A DNA stretch of 64,000 nucleotides. Source: Azotobacter vinelandii. Its GTDB lineage: Bacteria; Pseudomonadota; Gammaproteobacteria; Pseudomonadales; Pseudomonadaceae. Position 1 is the stretch's first letter. Every line of letters starts with the position of its first letter. Made by a program: the position numbers and the translations under genes. Positions 33,395 through 42,395 of the stretch are shown in pieces. The stretch lies in assembly GCF_001571105.1 (NCBI RefSeq), contig NZ_BCTD01000015.1, one strand, 5' to 3'. A model generated the notes under the pieces. That model ran no database searches and was not told the origin of the DNA. It saw only the letters and a list, made by a program, of their open reading frames with translations.

Positions 33395-34558
33395 ATGGCT
33401 TGGAATGAGCCGGGTGGCAATTCTAACAATCAGGATCCCTGGGGGGGACGTCGCGGAGGTGACCGCAAGGGACCGCCGGACCTCGATGAGGCGTTTCGCA
33501 AGTTGCAGGAAAGCCTGAACGGCATGCTGGGTGGCAAGAAGCGTGGCGGTGATGGAACGGGTGGCAAGGGCGGCGGCGGTCTGGGCCTGTTCGGCATAGC
33601 CCTGGCCGTGCTGGCGGCTTTCTGGCTGTACAGCGCGGTCTACGTGCTGGACGAGCAGGAACAGGCCGTGGTGCTGCGCTTCGGCAAGTATCACGAAACC
33701 GTCGGGCCCGGCCTGAACATCCATTTCCCGCCGATCGATCGCAAGTTCGTGGAGAACGTCACCCGCGAGCGGGCCTACAGCAAGCAGGGGCAGATGCTCA
33801 CCGAGGACGAGAACATCGTCGAGGTGCCGCTCACCGTGCAGTACAAGATCAGCAACCTGAAGGACTTCGTGCTGAACGTGGACCAGCCCGAGGTCAGCCT
33901 GCAGCATGCCACCGACAGCGCCCTGCGCCATGTAGTGGGTTCCACCGAGATGGACCAGGTGCTCACCGAAGGGCGCGAGCTGCTGGCGAGCGAGGTGCGC
34001 GAGCGCTTGCAGCGTTTTCTCGACACCTACCGGACCGGCATCGTCGTGACTCAGGTGAACGTGCAGAACGCCCAGGCGCCGCGCGAGGTCCAGGAGGCGT
34101 TCGACGATGTGATCCGGGCGCGCGAGGATGAACAGCGCGAACGCAACCAGGCCGAAGCCTACGCCAACGGGGTGATTCCGGAGGCGCGCGGCCAGGCCCA
34201 GCGGATTCTCGAGGATGCCAACGGTTATCGCGAGGAGGTCGTGGCCCGTGCCGAGGGCGAGGCGCAGCGCTTCGGCAAGCTGGTGGTGGAGTATCGCAAG
34301 GCACCCGAGGTAATGCGTCGGCGCCTTTATCTGGAAACCCTGCAGGAGGTCCTGAGCAACAGCAGCAAGGTCCTGGTCGCCACCGAGGGCGGGCAGAACA
34401 ACCTGCTCTACCTGCCGCTCGACAAGATGCTCGAGGGGCGGCCCGGCGGCCCGGCGGCCGGTTCGTCGGCGCCTGCCGTGCCGGGCGCCGCCGACATGGG
34501 CTCGCAGATCATCAATGATCTGCAGCAGCGGGACCTGCGTTCGAGGGAGAGGCGTTGA
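33395..34558 (+). CDS. hflK: HflK, FtsH protease regulator subunit
   Basis: A 387-residue membrane protein that, with HflC, encloses the FtsH protease. A Gly/Asn-rich cytoplasmic start (MAWNEPGGNSNNQDPWGGRR) precedes a single membrane segment at about residues 62-84, then an SPFH/band-7 domain (about 88-260) and a long helical region. The C-terminus has an Ala/Pro-rich tail. GGAGAG lies before the ATG at 33395. The stop overlaps the hflC start by one base (TGATG). Confidence 0.94.
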   Translation: MAWNEPGGNSNNQDPWGGRRGGDRKGPPDLDEAFRKLQESLNGMLGGKKRGGDGTGGKGGGGLGLFGIALAVLAAFWLYSAVYVLDEQEQAVVLRFGKYHETVGPGLNIHFPPIDRKFVENVTRERAYSKQGQMLTEDENIVEVPLTVQYKISNLKDFVLNVDQPEVSLQHATDSALRHVVGSTEMDQVLTEGRELLASEVRERLQRFLDTYRTGIVVTQVNVQNAQAPREVQEAFDDVIRAREDEQRERNQAEAYANGVIPEARGQAQRILEDANGYREEVVARAEGEAQRFGKLVVEYRKAPEVMRRRLYLETLQEVLSNSSKVLVATEGGQNNLLYLPLDKMLEGRPGGPAAGSSAPAVPGAADMGSQIINDLQQRDLRSRERR

Positions 34559-35427
34559 TGAGCAACAAGTCCGTGATCGCCCTGGTCGTCGGAGTGGTCC
34601 TGGCCGTCGTCGCCTGGAACAGCTTCTACATCGTGGCGCAAACCGAAAGGGCCGTCCTGCTGCGCTTCGGCCGCATCGTCGAGGCCGATGTGCAGCCCGG
34701 ATTGCACGTGAAGATTCCCTATGTCAACAAGGTGCGCAAGTTCGATGCCCGCCTGGTGACGCTGGATTCGCCGACCCAGCGTTTCCTCACCCTGGAGAAG
34801 AAGGCGGTGATGGTCGATGCCTACGCCAAGTGGCGGGTGGCGGATGCCGAGCGCTTCTATACCGCCACCTCCGGCCTCAAGCAGGTCGCCGACGAGCGTC
34901 TGCTGCGTCGTCTCGAATCGGGACTGCGCGACCAGTTCGGCAAGCGTACCCTGCACGAGGTGGTTTCCGGCGAGCGCGATGCGTTGATGGCGGACATCAC
35001 CCAGATGCTCGATCGGATGGCGCGCAAGGAGCTGGGAATCGAGGTGCTCGACGTGCGGGTCAAGGCCATCGACCTGCCGAAGGAGGTCAACCGCAGCGTG
35101 TTCGAGCGTATGAGCACCGAGCGCGAGCGCGAGGCCCGCGAGCACCGCGCCAAGGGCAAGGAACTGGCCGAAGGGATACGTGCCGATGCCGACCGCCAGC
35201 GCCGGGTCCTGCTGGCCGAGGCCTATCGCGAGGCGGAGGAGGTCCGGGGCGAGGGCGATGCGCGGGCCGCCGACATCTATGCCCGGGCGTACGGGCAGGA
35301 TCAGGAGTTCTACTCCTTCTACCGCAGCCTGCAGGCCTATCGCAGCAGCTTCGCGGACAAGAAGGATGTGCTGGTCCTGGATCCGAAGAGCGAGTTCTTC
35401 CGCTATCTGGAGCAGGCCAATCCATGA
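34558..35427 (+). CDS. hflC: HflC, FtsH protease regulator subunit
   Basis: A 289-residue partner of HflK. One N-terminal membrane segment (about residues 5-24) is followed by a band-7 domain beginning TERAVLLRFGRIVEADVQPG and a coiled helical part rich in Glu/Arg/Ala (about 175-250). Starts at ATG 34558, overlapping the hflK stop. A hairpin with a T-run lies about 65 bases downstream. Confidence 0.94.
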   Translation: MSNKSVIALVVGVVLAVVAWNSFYIVAQTERAVLLRFGRIVEADVQPGLHVKIPYVNKVRKFDARLVTLDSPTQRFLTLEKKAVMVDAYAKWRVADAERFYTATSGLKQVADERLLRRLESGLRDQFGKRTLHEVVSGERDALMADITQMLDRMARKELGIEVLDVRVKAIDLPKEVNRSVFERMSTEREREAREHRAKGKELAEGIRADADRQRRVLLAEAYREAEEVRGEGDARAADIYARAYGQDQEFYSFYRSLQAYRSSFADKKDVLVLDPKSEFFRYLEQANP

Positions 35428-35492
35428 TGGATGTCCGGTGGGGCCGTGGCCCCGCCGGGATGTCTTGGCAGGAAAACGTGGTATGATGGGCC

Positions 35493-35516
35493 AGCCGGGA
35501 AAACCCCGGCTTTTTT
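35493..35516 (+). terminator. intrinsic terminator after hflC
   Basis: AGCCGGG at 35493-35499 pairs with CCCGGCT at 35505-35511 around a five-base loop, followed by six T (35511-35516). It is a textbook factor-independent terminator, placed 16 bases before the next gene, so either the hfq-hflC operon ends here or readthrough feeds the downstream genes. Confidence 0.8.
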
Positions 35517-35531
35517 GCGTCTGTGGGAATC

Positions 35532-35717
35532 ATGTGGCAGGAACTCGCGATCGCCTTGTGTCTGGTGCTGGTGCTCGAAGGCATCCTGCCATTCCTCAAT
35601 CCGCGACGCTGGCGTAGGGCGGTCGTGCTGGTAGTGCAGTTGTCGGACCGCCAGTTGCGTCTCGTGGGGCTGGCCAGCATGCTGCTGGGAACCGCCCTCC
35701 TTTATTTGCTTCACTGA
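35532..35717 (+). CDS. DUF2065 small inner-membrane protein
   Basis: A 61-residue protein with two hydrophobic segments (about residues 4-22 and 43-60) around a basic loop NPRRWRRAVVLVVQLSDRQLR. The family is conserved between hflC and hisZ in pseudomonads; function is unknown. It starts right after the terminator at 35493-35516. Confidence 0.85.
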   Translation: MWQELAIALCLVLVLEGILPFLNPRRWRRAVVLVVQLSDRQLRLVGLASMLLGTALLYLLH

Positions 35718-35751
35718 GGCTTGCCGCCCGGATCAAGAGAGGAAAGGCGTA

Positions 35752-36939
35752 ATGGCAACGGTAGACCGCTGGCTACTGCCGGATGGTATCGAGGAAGTTC
35801 TGCCGCCCGAGGCGGCCCGCATCGAGGTGGTGCGTCGCCAGATGCTGGACCTGTTCCAGCGCTGGGGCTATGCGTTCGTCGTCACCCCGCATATCGAATT
35901 CCTGGAGTCTCTGCTGACCGGCGCCGGTCAGGATCTGGACCTGCGTACCCTCAAGGTGACGGACCCGCTGTCCGGCCGCCTGATCGGCTTTCGCGCCGAC
36001 ATCACACCGCAGGTCGCGCGTATCGATGCGCATACCCTGCGCCGCGAGGGGCCTTGCCGGCTCTGCTATGCCGGCAGCGTGCTGCATGCGAAGCCTCGGG
36101 CCCTTTCCACCTCGCGCAGCCCCATTCAACTGGGTGCGGAGCTTTACGGCGATGCCAGTCCGGCCAGCGACGTGGAAGTCATCAGTCTGATGCTGGAGGT
36201 GCTCGAACAGGTCGCGGTGCCGGATGTGCACATGGACCTCGGGCATGTCGGCATCTACCGGGGCCTGGCCCGGGCGGCCGGGCTTTCCGGCGAAGTCGAG
36301 CAGCGATTGTTCGATGCCCTGCAGCGCAAGGCCGTCGACGAGGTGGAGGTCCTGACCGCGGCGCTGCCCGCGGCCCAGGCTGCGATGCTGCGCGCCCTGG
36401 CTGAACTCTGCGGTGGGCGCGAGGTCCTCGATCTGGCTCAGGCCTGCCTGGTCGACGCGCCTGCCGAGGTGCACGCGGCCCTGGACGAACTGATCGCCAT
36501 CGCCGACTCGCTGGGCGTTCGCTATCCGGAACTGCCGCTGTATTTCGATCTGAGCGAGCTGCGTGGCTACAACTACCACACCGGCGTGGTGTTCGCCGCT
36601 TTCGTGCCGGGTGTCGGCCAGTCGATCGCCCAGGGCGGCCGCTACGACGACATCGGCGCCGATTTCGGTCGTGCCCGCCCGGCAACCGGCTTCTCCACCG
36701 ATCTGAAGACCCTGGTGACGTTGGGGCAGGTGGCGCCGGCCGAGCCGGTAGTCGGCATCTGGGCTCCGGACAGTCACGATGTCTATCTTTGGCAGATGGT
36801 GCAGCGCCTGCGTCGCCAGGGCGAGCGCGTGGTTCAGGCCCTGCCGGGCCAGCGGATCGACGCCGCTCGGGCCGGCGGCTGCGACCGGCAGTTGCTGCTG
36901 AGCGACGGCCAGTGGCAAGTCGTGCCGCTGGCACTCTGA
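35752..36939 (+). CDS. hisZ: ATP phosphoribosyltransferase regulatory subunit HisZ
   Basis: A 395-residue paralogue of histidyl-tRNA synthetase that activates the short form of HisG at the first step of histidine synthesis. The class II synthetase core is visible (LPPEAARIEVVRRQMLDLF, FRADITPQVARIDAH, QLGAELYGD), while GGRYDDIGADFG replaces the synthetase motif 3 region and the anticodon-binding domain is absent. No hisG is in the window. purA follows after 55 bases. Confidence 0.93.
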   Translation: MATVDRWLLPDGIEEVLPPEAARIEVVRRQMLDLFQRWGYAFVVTPHIEFLESLLTGAGQDLDLRTLKVTDPLSGRLIGFRADITPQVARIDAHTLRREGPCRLCYAGSVLHAKPRALSTSRSPIQLGAELYGDASPASDVEVISLMLEVLEQVAVPDVHMDLGHVGIYRGLARAAGLSGEVEQRLFDALQRKAVDEVEVLTAALPAAQAAMLRALAELCGGREVLDLAQACLVDAPAEVHAALDELIAIADSLGVRYPELPLYFDLSELRGYNYHTGVVFAAFVPGVGQSIAQGGRYDDIGADFGRARPATGFSTDLKTLVTLGQVAPAEPVVGIWAPDSHDVYLWQMVQRLRRQGERVVQALPGQRIDAARAGGCDRQLLLSDGQWQVVPLAL

Positions 36940-36948
36940 GTTTCTTCA

Positions 36949-36975
36949 GCCGGCCCATGGGCCGGCATCAGTTTT
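36949..36975 (+). terminator. palindrome with T-run between hisZ and purA
   Basis: GCCGGCCCATGGGCCGGC at 36949-36966 is a perfect 18-base palindrome, followed after four bases by TTTTT (36971-36975). It could be a partial terminator or attenuator ahead of purA; a perfect palindrome leaves a strained loop, so it may also be a protein site. Confidence 0.4.
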
Positions 36976-36994
36976 TCCGAAGAGGACAAGCGTT

Positions 36995-38287
36995 ATGGGT
37001 AAGAATGTCGTGGTCCTGGGCACCCAGTGGGGCGATGAGGGCAAGGGCAAGATCGTCGACCTGCTGACCGATCAGGCGGCGGCCGTCGTGCGTTATCAGG
37101 GTGGCCACAACGCCGGTCATACCCTGGTCATCGATGGCGAGAAGACCGTGCTGCACCTGATCCCGTCCGGGATTCTGCGCGACAACGTGGAATGCCTGAT
37201 CGGCAACGGAGTGGTCGTGGCGCCGGATGCGCTGTTGCGCGAGATCGCCAAGCTGGAGGAGAAGGGCGTGCCGGTACGCGAACGCCTGCGCATCAGTCCG
37301 TCCTGCACCCTGATCCTGCCCTATCACGTGGCCCTGGACCAGGCGCGCGAAGCCGTTCGCTCCGAGGGCAAGATCGGCACCACCGGGCGCGGCATCGGCC
37401 CTGCCTACGAGGACAAGGTGGCGCGCCGCGGCCTGCGCATCGGCGATCTGTTCAATCCGGAACGCTTTGCCAAGAAGCTGCACGAACTGCTGGAATACCA
37501 CAATTTCGTCCTGCAGAACTTCTACAGGGTCGAGCCGGTGGACTTCCAGAAGACGCTCGACGAGGCGCTGGGCTATGCCGAGTCGCTCAAGCCGATGATC
37601 GCCGATGTCGCCGCGCGCCTGCACGAACTGCGCAAGCAGGGCGCCCGCATCATGTTCGAGGGGGCGCAAGGGTCGCTGCTGGACATCGACCATGGCACCT
37701 ATCCCTACGTGACCAGCTCCAGCACCACGGCCGGCGGTACCGCCACCGGTTCCGGCTTCGGTCCGCTGTATCTCGACTACATCCTCGGCATCACCAAGGC
37801 CTATACCACCCGCGTGGGGTCCGGGCCTTTCCCCACCGAGCTGTTCGACGACATCGGCGCGTATCTGGCCAGCAAGGGGCACGAGTTCGGCTCCACCACC
37901 GGCCGCGCTCGCCGCTGCGGCTGGTTCGATGCGGTGATCCTGCGGCGCGCCATCGAGATCAACAGTATCTCCGGCCTGTGCCTAACCAAGCTGGACGTGC
38001 TGGACGGCCTGAAAACCGTCAAGCTCTGCGTGGCCTACCGGAATGCCGAGGGAGTCGTCATCGAGGCGCCGACCGATGCCGACAGCTATGTGGGTCTAGA
38101 GCCGGTATATGAGGAAATGCCGGGCTGGAGCGAGTCGACGGTCGGCATCAAGAGCCTGGCCGAACTGCCGGCCAACGCGCTTGCCTACATCAAGCGCATC
38201 GAGGCGTTGGTCGGCGCGCCCATCGACATCATCTCCACCGGTCCGGATCGCAACGAAACCATAGTGCTGCGTCATCCGTTCGCTTGA
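36995..38287 (+). CDS. purA: adenylosuccinate synthetase PurA
   Basis: A 430-residue enzyme that joins IMP and aspartate, using GTP, in AMP synthesis. The P-loop-like motif GDEGKGK is at residues 13-19; GGHNAGHT, GTTGRGIGPAYEDK and TTGRARRCGW follow in order. AGAGGACAAG precedes the ATG. Full length for the family. Confidence 0.97.
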   Translation: MGKNVVVLGTQWGDEGKGKIVDLLTDQAAAVVRYQGGHNAGHTLVIDGEKTVLHLIPSGILRDNVECLIGNGVVVAPDALLREIAKLEEKGVPVRERLRISPSCTLILPYHVALDQAREAVRSEGKIGTTGRGIGPAYEDKVARRGLRIGDLFNPERFAKKLHELLEYHNFVLQNFYRVEPVDFQKTLDEALGYAESLKPMIADVAARLHELRKQGARIMFEGAQGSLLDIDHGTYPYVTSSSTTAGGTATGSGFGPLYLDYILGITKAYTTRVGSGPFPTELFDDIGAYLASKGHEFGSTTGRARRCGWFDAVILRRAIEINSISGLCLTKLDVLDGLKTVKLCVAYRNAEGVVIEAPTDADSYVGLEPVYEEMPGWSESTVGIKSLAELPANALAYIKRIEALVGAPIDIISTGPDRNETIVLRHPFA

Positions 38288-38303
38288 GGATGGATCGCTT
38301 CAG

Positions 38304-38321
38304 GGCCGCCTGCGGGCGGCC
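38304..38321 (+). terminator. hairpin after purA
   Basis: GGCCGCC at 38304-38310 and GGCGGCC at 38315-38321 form a seven-base stem with loop TGCG, 16 bases after the purA stop, followed by GTTCTCT, a weak T-rich tail. Confidence 0.5.
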
Positions 38322-38380
38322 GTTCTCTGTGGCGTCGCGCCATTGAATGAAGCTGGCGAGGTTTTGCGGAAGCGGGAACG

Positions 38381-38407
38381 AAAAAAACCGAGCCAGTGGC
38401 TCGGTTT
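38381..38407 (-). terminator. intrinsic terminator of the tRNA-Leu genes
   Basis: On the minus strand AAACCGAGCC and GGCTCGGTTT form a ten-base stem with a three-base loop (38385-38407), ending in seven T (complement of 38381-38387). It lies 12 bases beyond the CCA end of the first tRNA gene. The same stem could slow plus-strand readthrough from purA. Confidence 0.8.
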
Positions 38408-38418
38408 CATCGAATGAG

Positions 38419-38505
38419 TGGTGCCCAGGAGAAGACTCGAACTTCCACGGTGTTGCCACCGCTAGGACCTGAACCTAGTGCGTCTACCAATTCCGCCACC
38501 TGGGC
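38419..38505 (-). tRNA. tRNA-Leu (CAG), copy 1
   Basis: An 87-base tRNA with encoded CCA. Acceptor GCCCAGG pairs with CCTGGGC, the D-loop has AATTGGTAGACGC, the anticodon stem-loop is CTAGG-TTCAGGT-CCTAG (anticodon CAG, decoding CUG, the main Leu codon here), a long class II variable arm follows, and the T-loop is GTTCGAGTC. Identical to the copy at 38613. Confidence 0.96.
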
Positions 38506-38612
38506 ACGTGCGACGACCATGCGTCGATTGTTGCAGTGTTCATCGTTCTACACGATGCGGAACCTGCTGTCCGCTCGCAAGACCGCTTTATCGAAGCGAG
38601 CTTTCGATCGAT

Positions 38613-38699
38613 TGGTGCCCAGGAGAAGACTCGAACTTCCACGGTGTTGCCACCGCTAGGACCTGAACCTAGTGCGTCTACCAATTCCGCCACCTGGGC
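38613..38699 (-). tRNA. tRNA-Leu (CAG), copy 2
   Basis: Base-for-base identical over 87 bases to the copy at 38419, separated from it by 107 bases. Being upstream on the minus strand, it is transcribed first; both probably share one transcript ending at 38381. Tandem tRNA-Leu genes also occur between purA and rnr in Pseudomonas. Confidence 0.96.
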
Positions 38700-38734
38700 A
38701 TGCATCCCGGTACTGATGTACCGATTTTCATGCT

Positions 38735-38752
38735 ACAACGTCTCAACGTTGT
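38735..38752. repeat. short inverted repeat upstream of tRNA-Leu and rnr
   Basis: ACAACGT at 38735-38741 and ACGTTGT at 38746-38752 form seven perfect pairs with loop CTCA, between the divergently transcribed tRNA genes and rnr. It may be an operator or a leader hairpin. Confidence 0.35.
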
Positions 38753-38907
38753 GGGCGCGAACTATACGGAGCAGCCTATGGCTTGTAAACCCTTGCCGCG
38801 AAAAAAATTATTGTCCTCTTGAAGCTGACCGACAGATGGATTTCGCGCTTCAATAAGCAAATGGCAAACATACGAACGGAAACCATGAAAAAGGTGACAA
38901 CGCACTG

Positions 38908-41493
38908 ATGGCCGATTGGCAAAGTCTCGATCCCGAGGCCGCCCGCGAGGCGGAAAAGTACGATAACCCCATTCCCAGTCGCGAGCTGATCCTGCAGCGT
39001 CTCGACGAGCGCGGCGCCCCCGCCAGTCGCGAGGAGCTGGCCGAGGAGTTCGGCCTGCACGAAGAGGAGCAGCTCGAGGCACTGCGCCGGCGTTTGCGTG
39101 CCATGGAGCGCGATGGCCAGTTGATCCATACCCGTCGCGGCACCTATGCGCCGGTGGACAAGCTCGATCTGGTGCTCGGCCGGGTCAGCGGTCACCGCGA
39201 CGGCTTCGGCTTCCTGATTCCCGACGACGGCAGCGACGACCTCTTCCTCAGTCCGATGCAGATGCGCTTGCTGTTCGACGGCGACCGCGCCCTGGCGCGG
39301 GTGTCCGGCTTCGACCGGCGGGGGCGCCGCGAGGGCGCCATCGTCGAAGTGGTTTCGCGGGCCCATGAAAGCATCGTCGGCCGCTACTACGAGGAGAGCG
39401 GCATCGGCTTCGTGATTCCTGACAACCCGAAGATCCAGCAGGAGGTGCTGGTCACCCCGGGGCGTACGGCCAACGCCTCGGTCGGTCAGTTCGTCGAGAT
39501 CCGTATCACTCACTGGCCGACCCTGCGCTTCCAGCCGCAGGGCGACATCATCGAGGTGATCGGCAACTATATGGCGCCGGGCATGGAGATCGAGGTCGCC
39601 CTGCGCAGCTATGACATCCCCCATGTCTGGCCGGAGGCCGTGCTCAAGGAGTCGCGCAAGCTCAAGCCCGAGGTGGATGAGAAGGACAAGCTCAAGCGCA
39701 TCGACCTGCGCCACCTGCCTTTCGTCACCATCGACGGCGAGGATGCCCGCGACTTCGACGACGCGGTCTATTGCGAGAAGAGCCTGCTGGCCCCATTCGC
39801 CGGAGGTTACCGCCTCTACGTGGCGATCGCCGACGTTTCCCATTACGTCAGGGTCGGTTCGGCGCTCGACGAGGAGGCCAGCCGCCGCGGCAACTCAGTG
39901 TATTTCCCCGAGCGGGTGGTACCGATGCTGCCGGAGGAGCTGTCCAACGGACTCTGCTCGCTCAACCCGCAGGTCGACCGGCTGGCGATGGTCTGCGAGA
40001 TGACCCTGTCGCGCGCCGGCAAGATGACCGACTACCAGTTCTACGAGGCGGTCATCCATTCCCATGCCCGACTGACTTACAACCGCGTCAGCGCCATGCT
40101 GGAGCAGCCGAAGAGCCCCGAAGGCAAGCGGCTGCGCAGCATCTATGCCGGGGTGCTGCCGCACCTCAAGCAACTGCATTCGCTCTACAAGGTGCTGGTG
40201 AAGGCGCGTCAGGCGCGTGGCGCCATCGACTTCGAAACCCAGGAAACGCGCATCGTCTTCGGCACCGGGCGCAAGATCGCGGAAATCCTGCCGACCGAGC
40301 GCAACGATGCGCACAAGTTGATCGAGGAGTGCATGCTCTGCGCCAACGTGGCGACCGCCGCGTTCCTGCAGAAGCACGAGTTGCCGGGCCTCTACCGGGT
40401 ACACGATGGCCCGCCGGCGGAGCGCCTGGAGAAGCTCAAGGCCTTCCTGGGCGAACTGGGCCTGAGCCTGCATCGCAGCAAGGACGGCCCGACCCCGAAG
40501 GACTACCAGATGCTGCTGGAGTCGATCCAGGGGCGAGCGGATTTCCACCTGATCCAGACGGTGATGCTGCGCTCGCTGAGCCAAGCCGTGTACAGCGCCG
40601 AGAACCGCGGCCACTTCGGCCTGAACTACGAGGCCTATACCCATTTCACCTCGCCTATCCGGCGCTATCCGGATCTTCTGGTGCACCGTGCGATCCGTAG
40701 CGTGATCCGTTCCAAGCGCGAGACGCCGCATGTCCGCCGCGCGGGGGCGACGAGTATGCCCAAGGTGCGCATCTATCCCTACGACGAAGCCGCCCTGGAG
40801 CAACTCGGCGAGTCCTGCTCGATGACCGAGCGGCGAGCCGACGAGGCGACCCGCGACGTGGTCAACTGGCTGAAGTGCGAGTTCATGCAGGATCGCGTCG
40901 GCGAGCGCTTCGAGGGGGTGATTTCGGCGGCGACCGGCTTCGGCATCTTCGTCGAGTTGAAGGACATCTACGTCGAGGGGCTGGTGCACGTCACCGCATT
41001 GCCGGCCGACTACTACCACTTCGATCCGGTTCATCATTGCCTGTCCGGGGAGCGCAGCGGGCGCAGCTTCCGTCTCGGCGACAGCGTGGTCGTGCAGGTG
41101 ATGCGGGTCGATCTGGACGAGCGGCGGATCGATTTCGAGCTGATCGAGGGCGGCCGCGGACGAATGGCCGGGCGTCGGCGTGACTCCGAGCCGCCGGAAG
41201 AGCCGGTCGAGGAGCGCGCCGTGAAGGGGCCGGGCAAGCGCGCCAAGGAGGACAAGGCCAAGGGGCTGGCGCCGCTGGCTTCCGAACTGCTGGCCCAGGC
41301 CGAGGCCATGCTCGGCAATACCGACGTGAAGAGAAGCCGGGCGACCAAGCAGGCCTTGCTGGCCGAGGCCAAGGACGCCAAGACGGAGCGCCGGAAGACG
41401 GCCAAGGCTCCTGCCGGGAAGAGCAGCGCCAAGCAGTCCAAACCGGCCGGCAGGGGACCCTCCCGCAAGGGCCGGAGCAAGGCCGGGACATGA
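38908..41493 (+). CDS. rnr: ribonuclease R
   Basis: An 861-residue 3'-5' exoribonuclease that degrades structured RNA. Order of domains: winged-helix start (about 20-85, REELAEEFGLHEEEQLEALRRRL), cold-shock domains (about 85-245), the RNB core with the metal motif DGEDARDFDDAVY near residue 278, an S1 domain (about 665-750) and a Lys/Arg-rich tail (about 755-861) that helps unwinding and ribosome contact. Slightly longer than the E. coli enzyme because of this tail. The stop overlaps the rlmB start (ATGA). Confidence 0.95.
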   Translation: MADWQSLDPEAAREAEKYDNPIPSRELILQRLDERGAPASREELAEEFGLHEEEQLEALRRRLRAMERDGQLIHTRRGTYAPVDKLDLVLGRVSGHRDGFGFLIPDDGSDDLFLSPMQMRLLFDGDRALARVSGFDRRGRREGAIVEVVSRAHESIVGRYYEESGIGFVIPDNPKIQQEVLVTPGRTANASVGQFVEIRITHWPTLRFQPQGDIIEVIGNYMAPGMEIEVALRSYDIPHVWPEAVLKESRKLKPEVDEKDKLKRIDLRHLPFVTIDGEDARDFDDAVYCEKSLLAPFAGGYRLYVAIADVSHYVRVGSALDEEASRRGNSVYFPERVVPMLPEELSNGLCSLNPQVDRLAMVCEMTLSRAGKMTDYQFYEAVIHSHARLTYNRVSAMLEQPKSPEGKRLRSIYAGVLPHLKQLHSLYKVLVKARQARGAIDFETQETRIVFGTGRKIAEILPTERNDAHKLIEECMLCANVATAAFLQKHELPGLYRVHDGPPAERLEKLKAFLGELGLSLHRSKDGPTPKDYQMLLESIQGRADFHLIQTVMLRSLSQAVYSAENRGHFGLNYEAYTHFTSPIRRYPDLLVHRAIRSVIRSKRETPHVRRAGATSMPKVRIYPYDEAALEQLGESCSMTERRADEATRDVVNWLKCEFMQDRVGERFEGVISAATGFGIFVELKDIYVEGLVHVTALPADYYHFDPVHHCLSGERSGRSFRLGDSVVVQVMRVDLDERRIDFELIEGGRGRMAGRRRDSEPPEEPVEERAVKGPGKRAKEDKAKGLAPLASELLAQAEAMLGNTDVKRSRATKQALLAEAKDAKTERRKTAKAPAGKSSAKQSKPAGRGPSRKGRSKAGT

Positions 41494-42233
41494 GCGATCT
41501 GGAAAGGATCTACGGCGTGCATGCCGTCGAGGCCCTGCTGCGCCATCACCCGCGCAGGGTCAAGCGCCTCTGGCTGGCCGAAGGGCGTCAGGACCCGCGG
41601 GTCCAGGCGCTGCTCGAACTGGCCCGGCAGGCCCGGATAGCGGTCGGCCAGCGCGAGCGTCGCGAGCTGGACGAATGGGCCGAGGGCGTCCATCAGGGGG
41701 TGGTCGCCGAAGTCAGTCCCAGCCAGGTCTGGGGCGAGGCGATGCTCGACGAACTGCTCGATCGCTGCGAGGGACCGCCGCTGCTGCTGGTTCTCGACGG
41801 CGTCACCGACCCGCACAATCTGGGAGCCTGCCTGCGTACCGCCGATGCGGCCGGTGCGCAGGCGGTAATAGTGCCCAAGGACAAGTCGGCCACCCTGAAC
41901 GCCACGGTGCGCAAGGTCGCCTGTGGCGCCGCCGAGGTGGTGCCGCTGGTGGCGGTGACCAACCTGGCGCGGACTCTGGAGAAGCTCCGCCAGCGTGGCC
42001 TGTGGACGGTCGGCACTGCCGGCGAGGTCGAGCAGGAGCTTTACGGGGTGGACCTGCGCGGTCCGACCGTGCTGATCATGGGCGCCGAGGGCAAGGGCAT
42101 GCGCCGGCTGACCCGCGAGCACTGCGATTATCTGGTGCGCCTGCCGATGGCCGGCAGCGTCAGCAGTCTCAACGTCTCCGTCGCCACCGGCGTCTGCCTG
42201 TTCGAGGCCGTGCGTCAGCGATCCAGGCCATGA
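41490..42233 (+). CDS. rlmB: 23S rRNA G2251 2'-O-methyltransferase RlmB
   Basis: A 247-residue SPOUT-class (TrmH family) methyltransferase. The substrate-binding N-terminal part (about 1-75) precedes the knotted SAM domain with VLDGVTDPHNLGACLRTADA, MGAEGKGMRRL and the closing LPMAGSVSSLNVSVATGVCLFE. It methylates the ribose of G2251 in the peptidyl-transferase region. Translationally coupled to rnr. Confidence 0.95.
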   Translation: MSDLERIYGVHAVEALLRHHPRRVKRLWLAEGRQDPRVQALLELARQARIAVGQRERRELDEWAEGVHQGVVAEVSPSQVWGEAMLDELLDRCEGPPLLLVLDGVTDPHNLGACLRTADAAGAQAVIVPKDKSATLNATVRKVACGAAEVVPLVAVTNLARTLEKLRQRGLWTVGTAGEVEQELYGVDLRGPTVLIMGAEGKGMRRLTREHCDYLVRLPMAGSVSSLNVSVATGVCLFEAVRQRSRP

Positions 42234-42250
42234 GGGCGGGGAAGCGTGCC

Positions 42251-42279
42251 TTGCTTCCCTCCGGCCCCTTCTCTAGAAT
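42251..42279 (+). promoter_or_regulatory. sigma-70 promoter of the rpsF operon
   Basis: TTGCTT at 42251-42256, a 17-base spacer, and TAGAAT at 42274-42279. Transcription would start near 42286, giving a leader of about 110 bases before rpsF. Confidence 0.65.
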
Positions 42280-42349
42280 TGCGCCCCTTGTCCCGAGCCG
42301 GGGCGCAGCGTTCCGGCTTCCGACAAGTCCAACGAGTCATTCACTCCTT

Positions 42350-42374
42350 GCCTGACCGCATCGCGTCGGCAGGC
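42350..42374 (+). promoter_or_regulatory. candidate S6:S18 autoregulatory hairpin in the rpsF leader
   Basis: GCCTG at 42350-42354 pairs with CAGGC at 42370-42374, and CCG at 42356-42358 with CGG at 42367-42369, with one bulged A. Leaders of rpsF operons in many bacteria carry a hairpin with a conserved CCG that binds the S6:S18 complex; position and CCG fit, but the fold has not been computed. Confidence 0.45.
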
Positions 42375-42395
42375 TGCAATCCGTAAGGAGCATCT

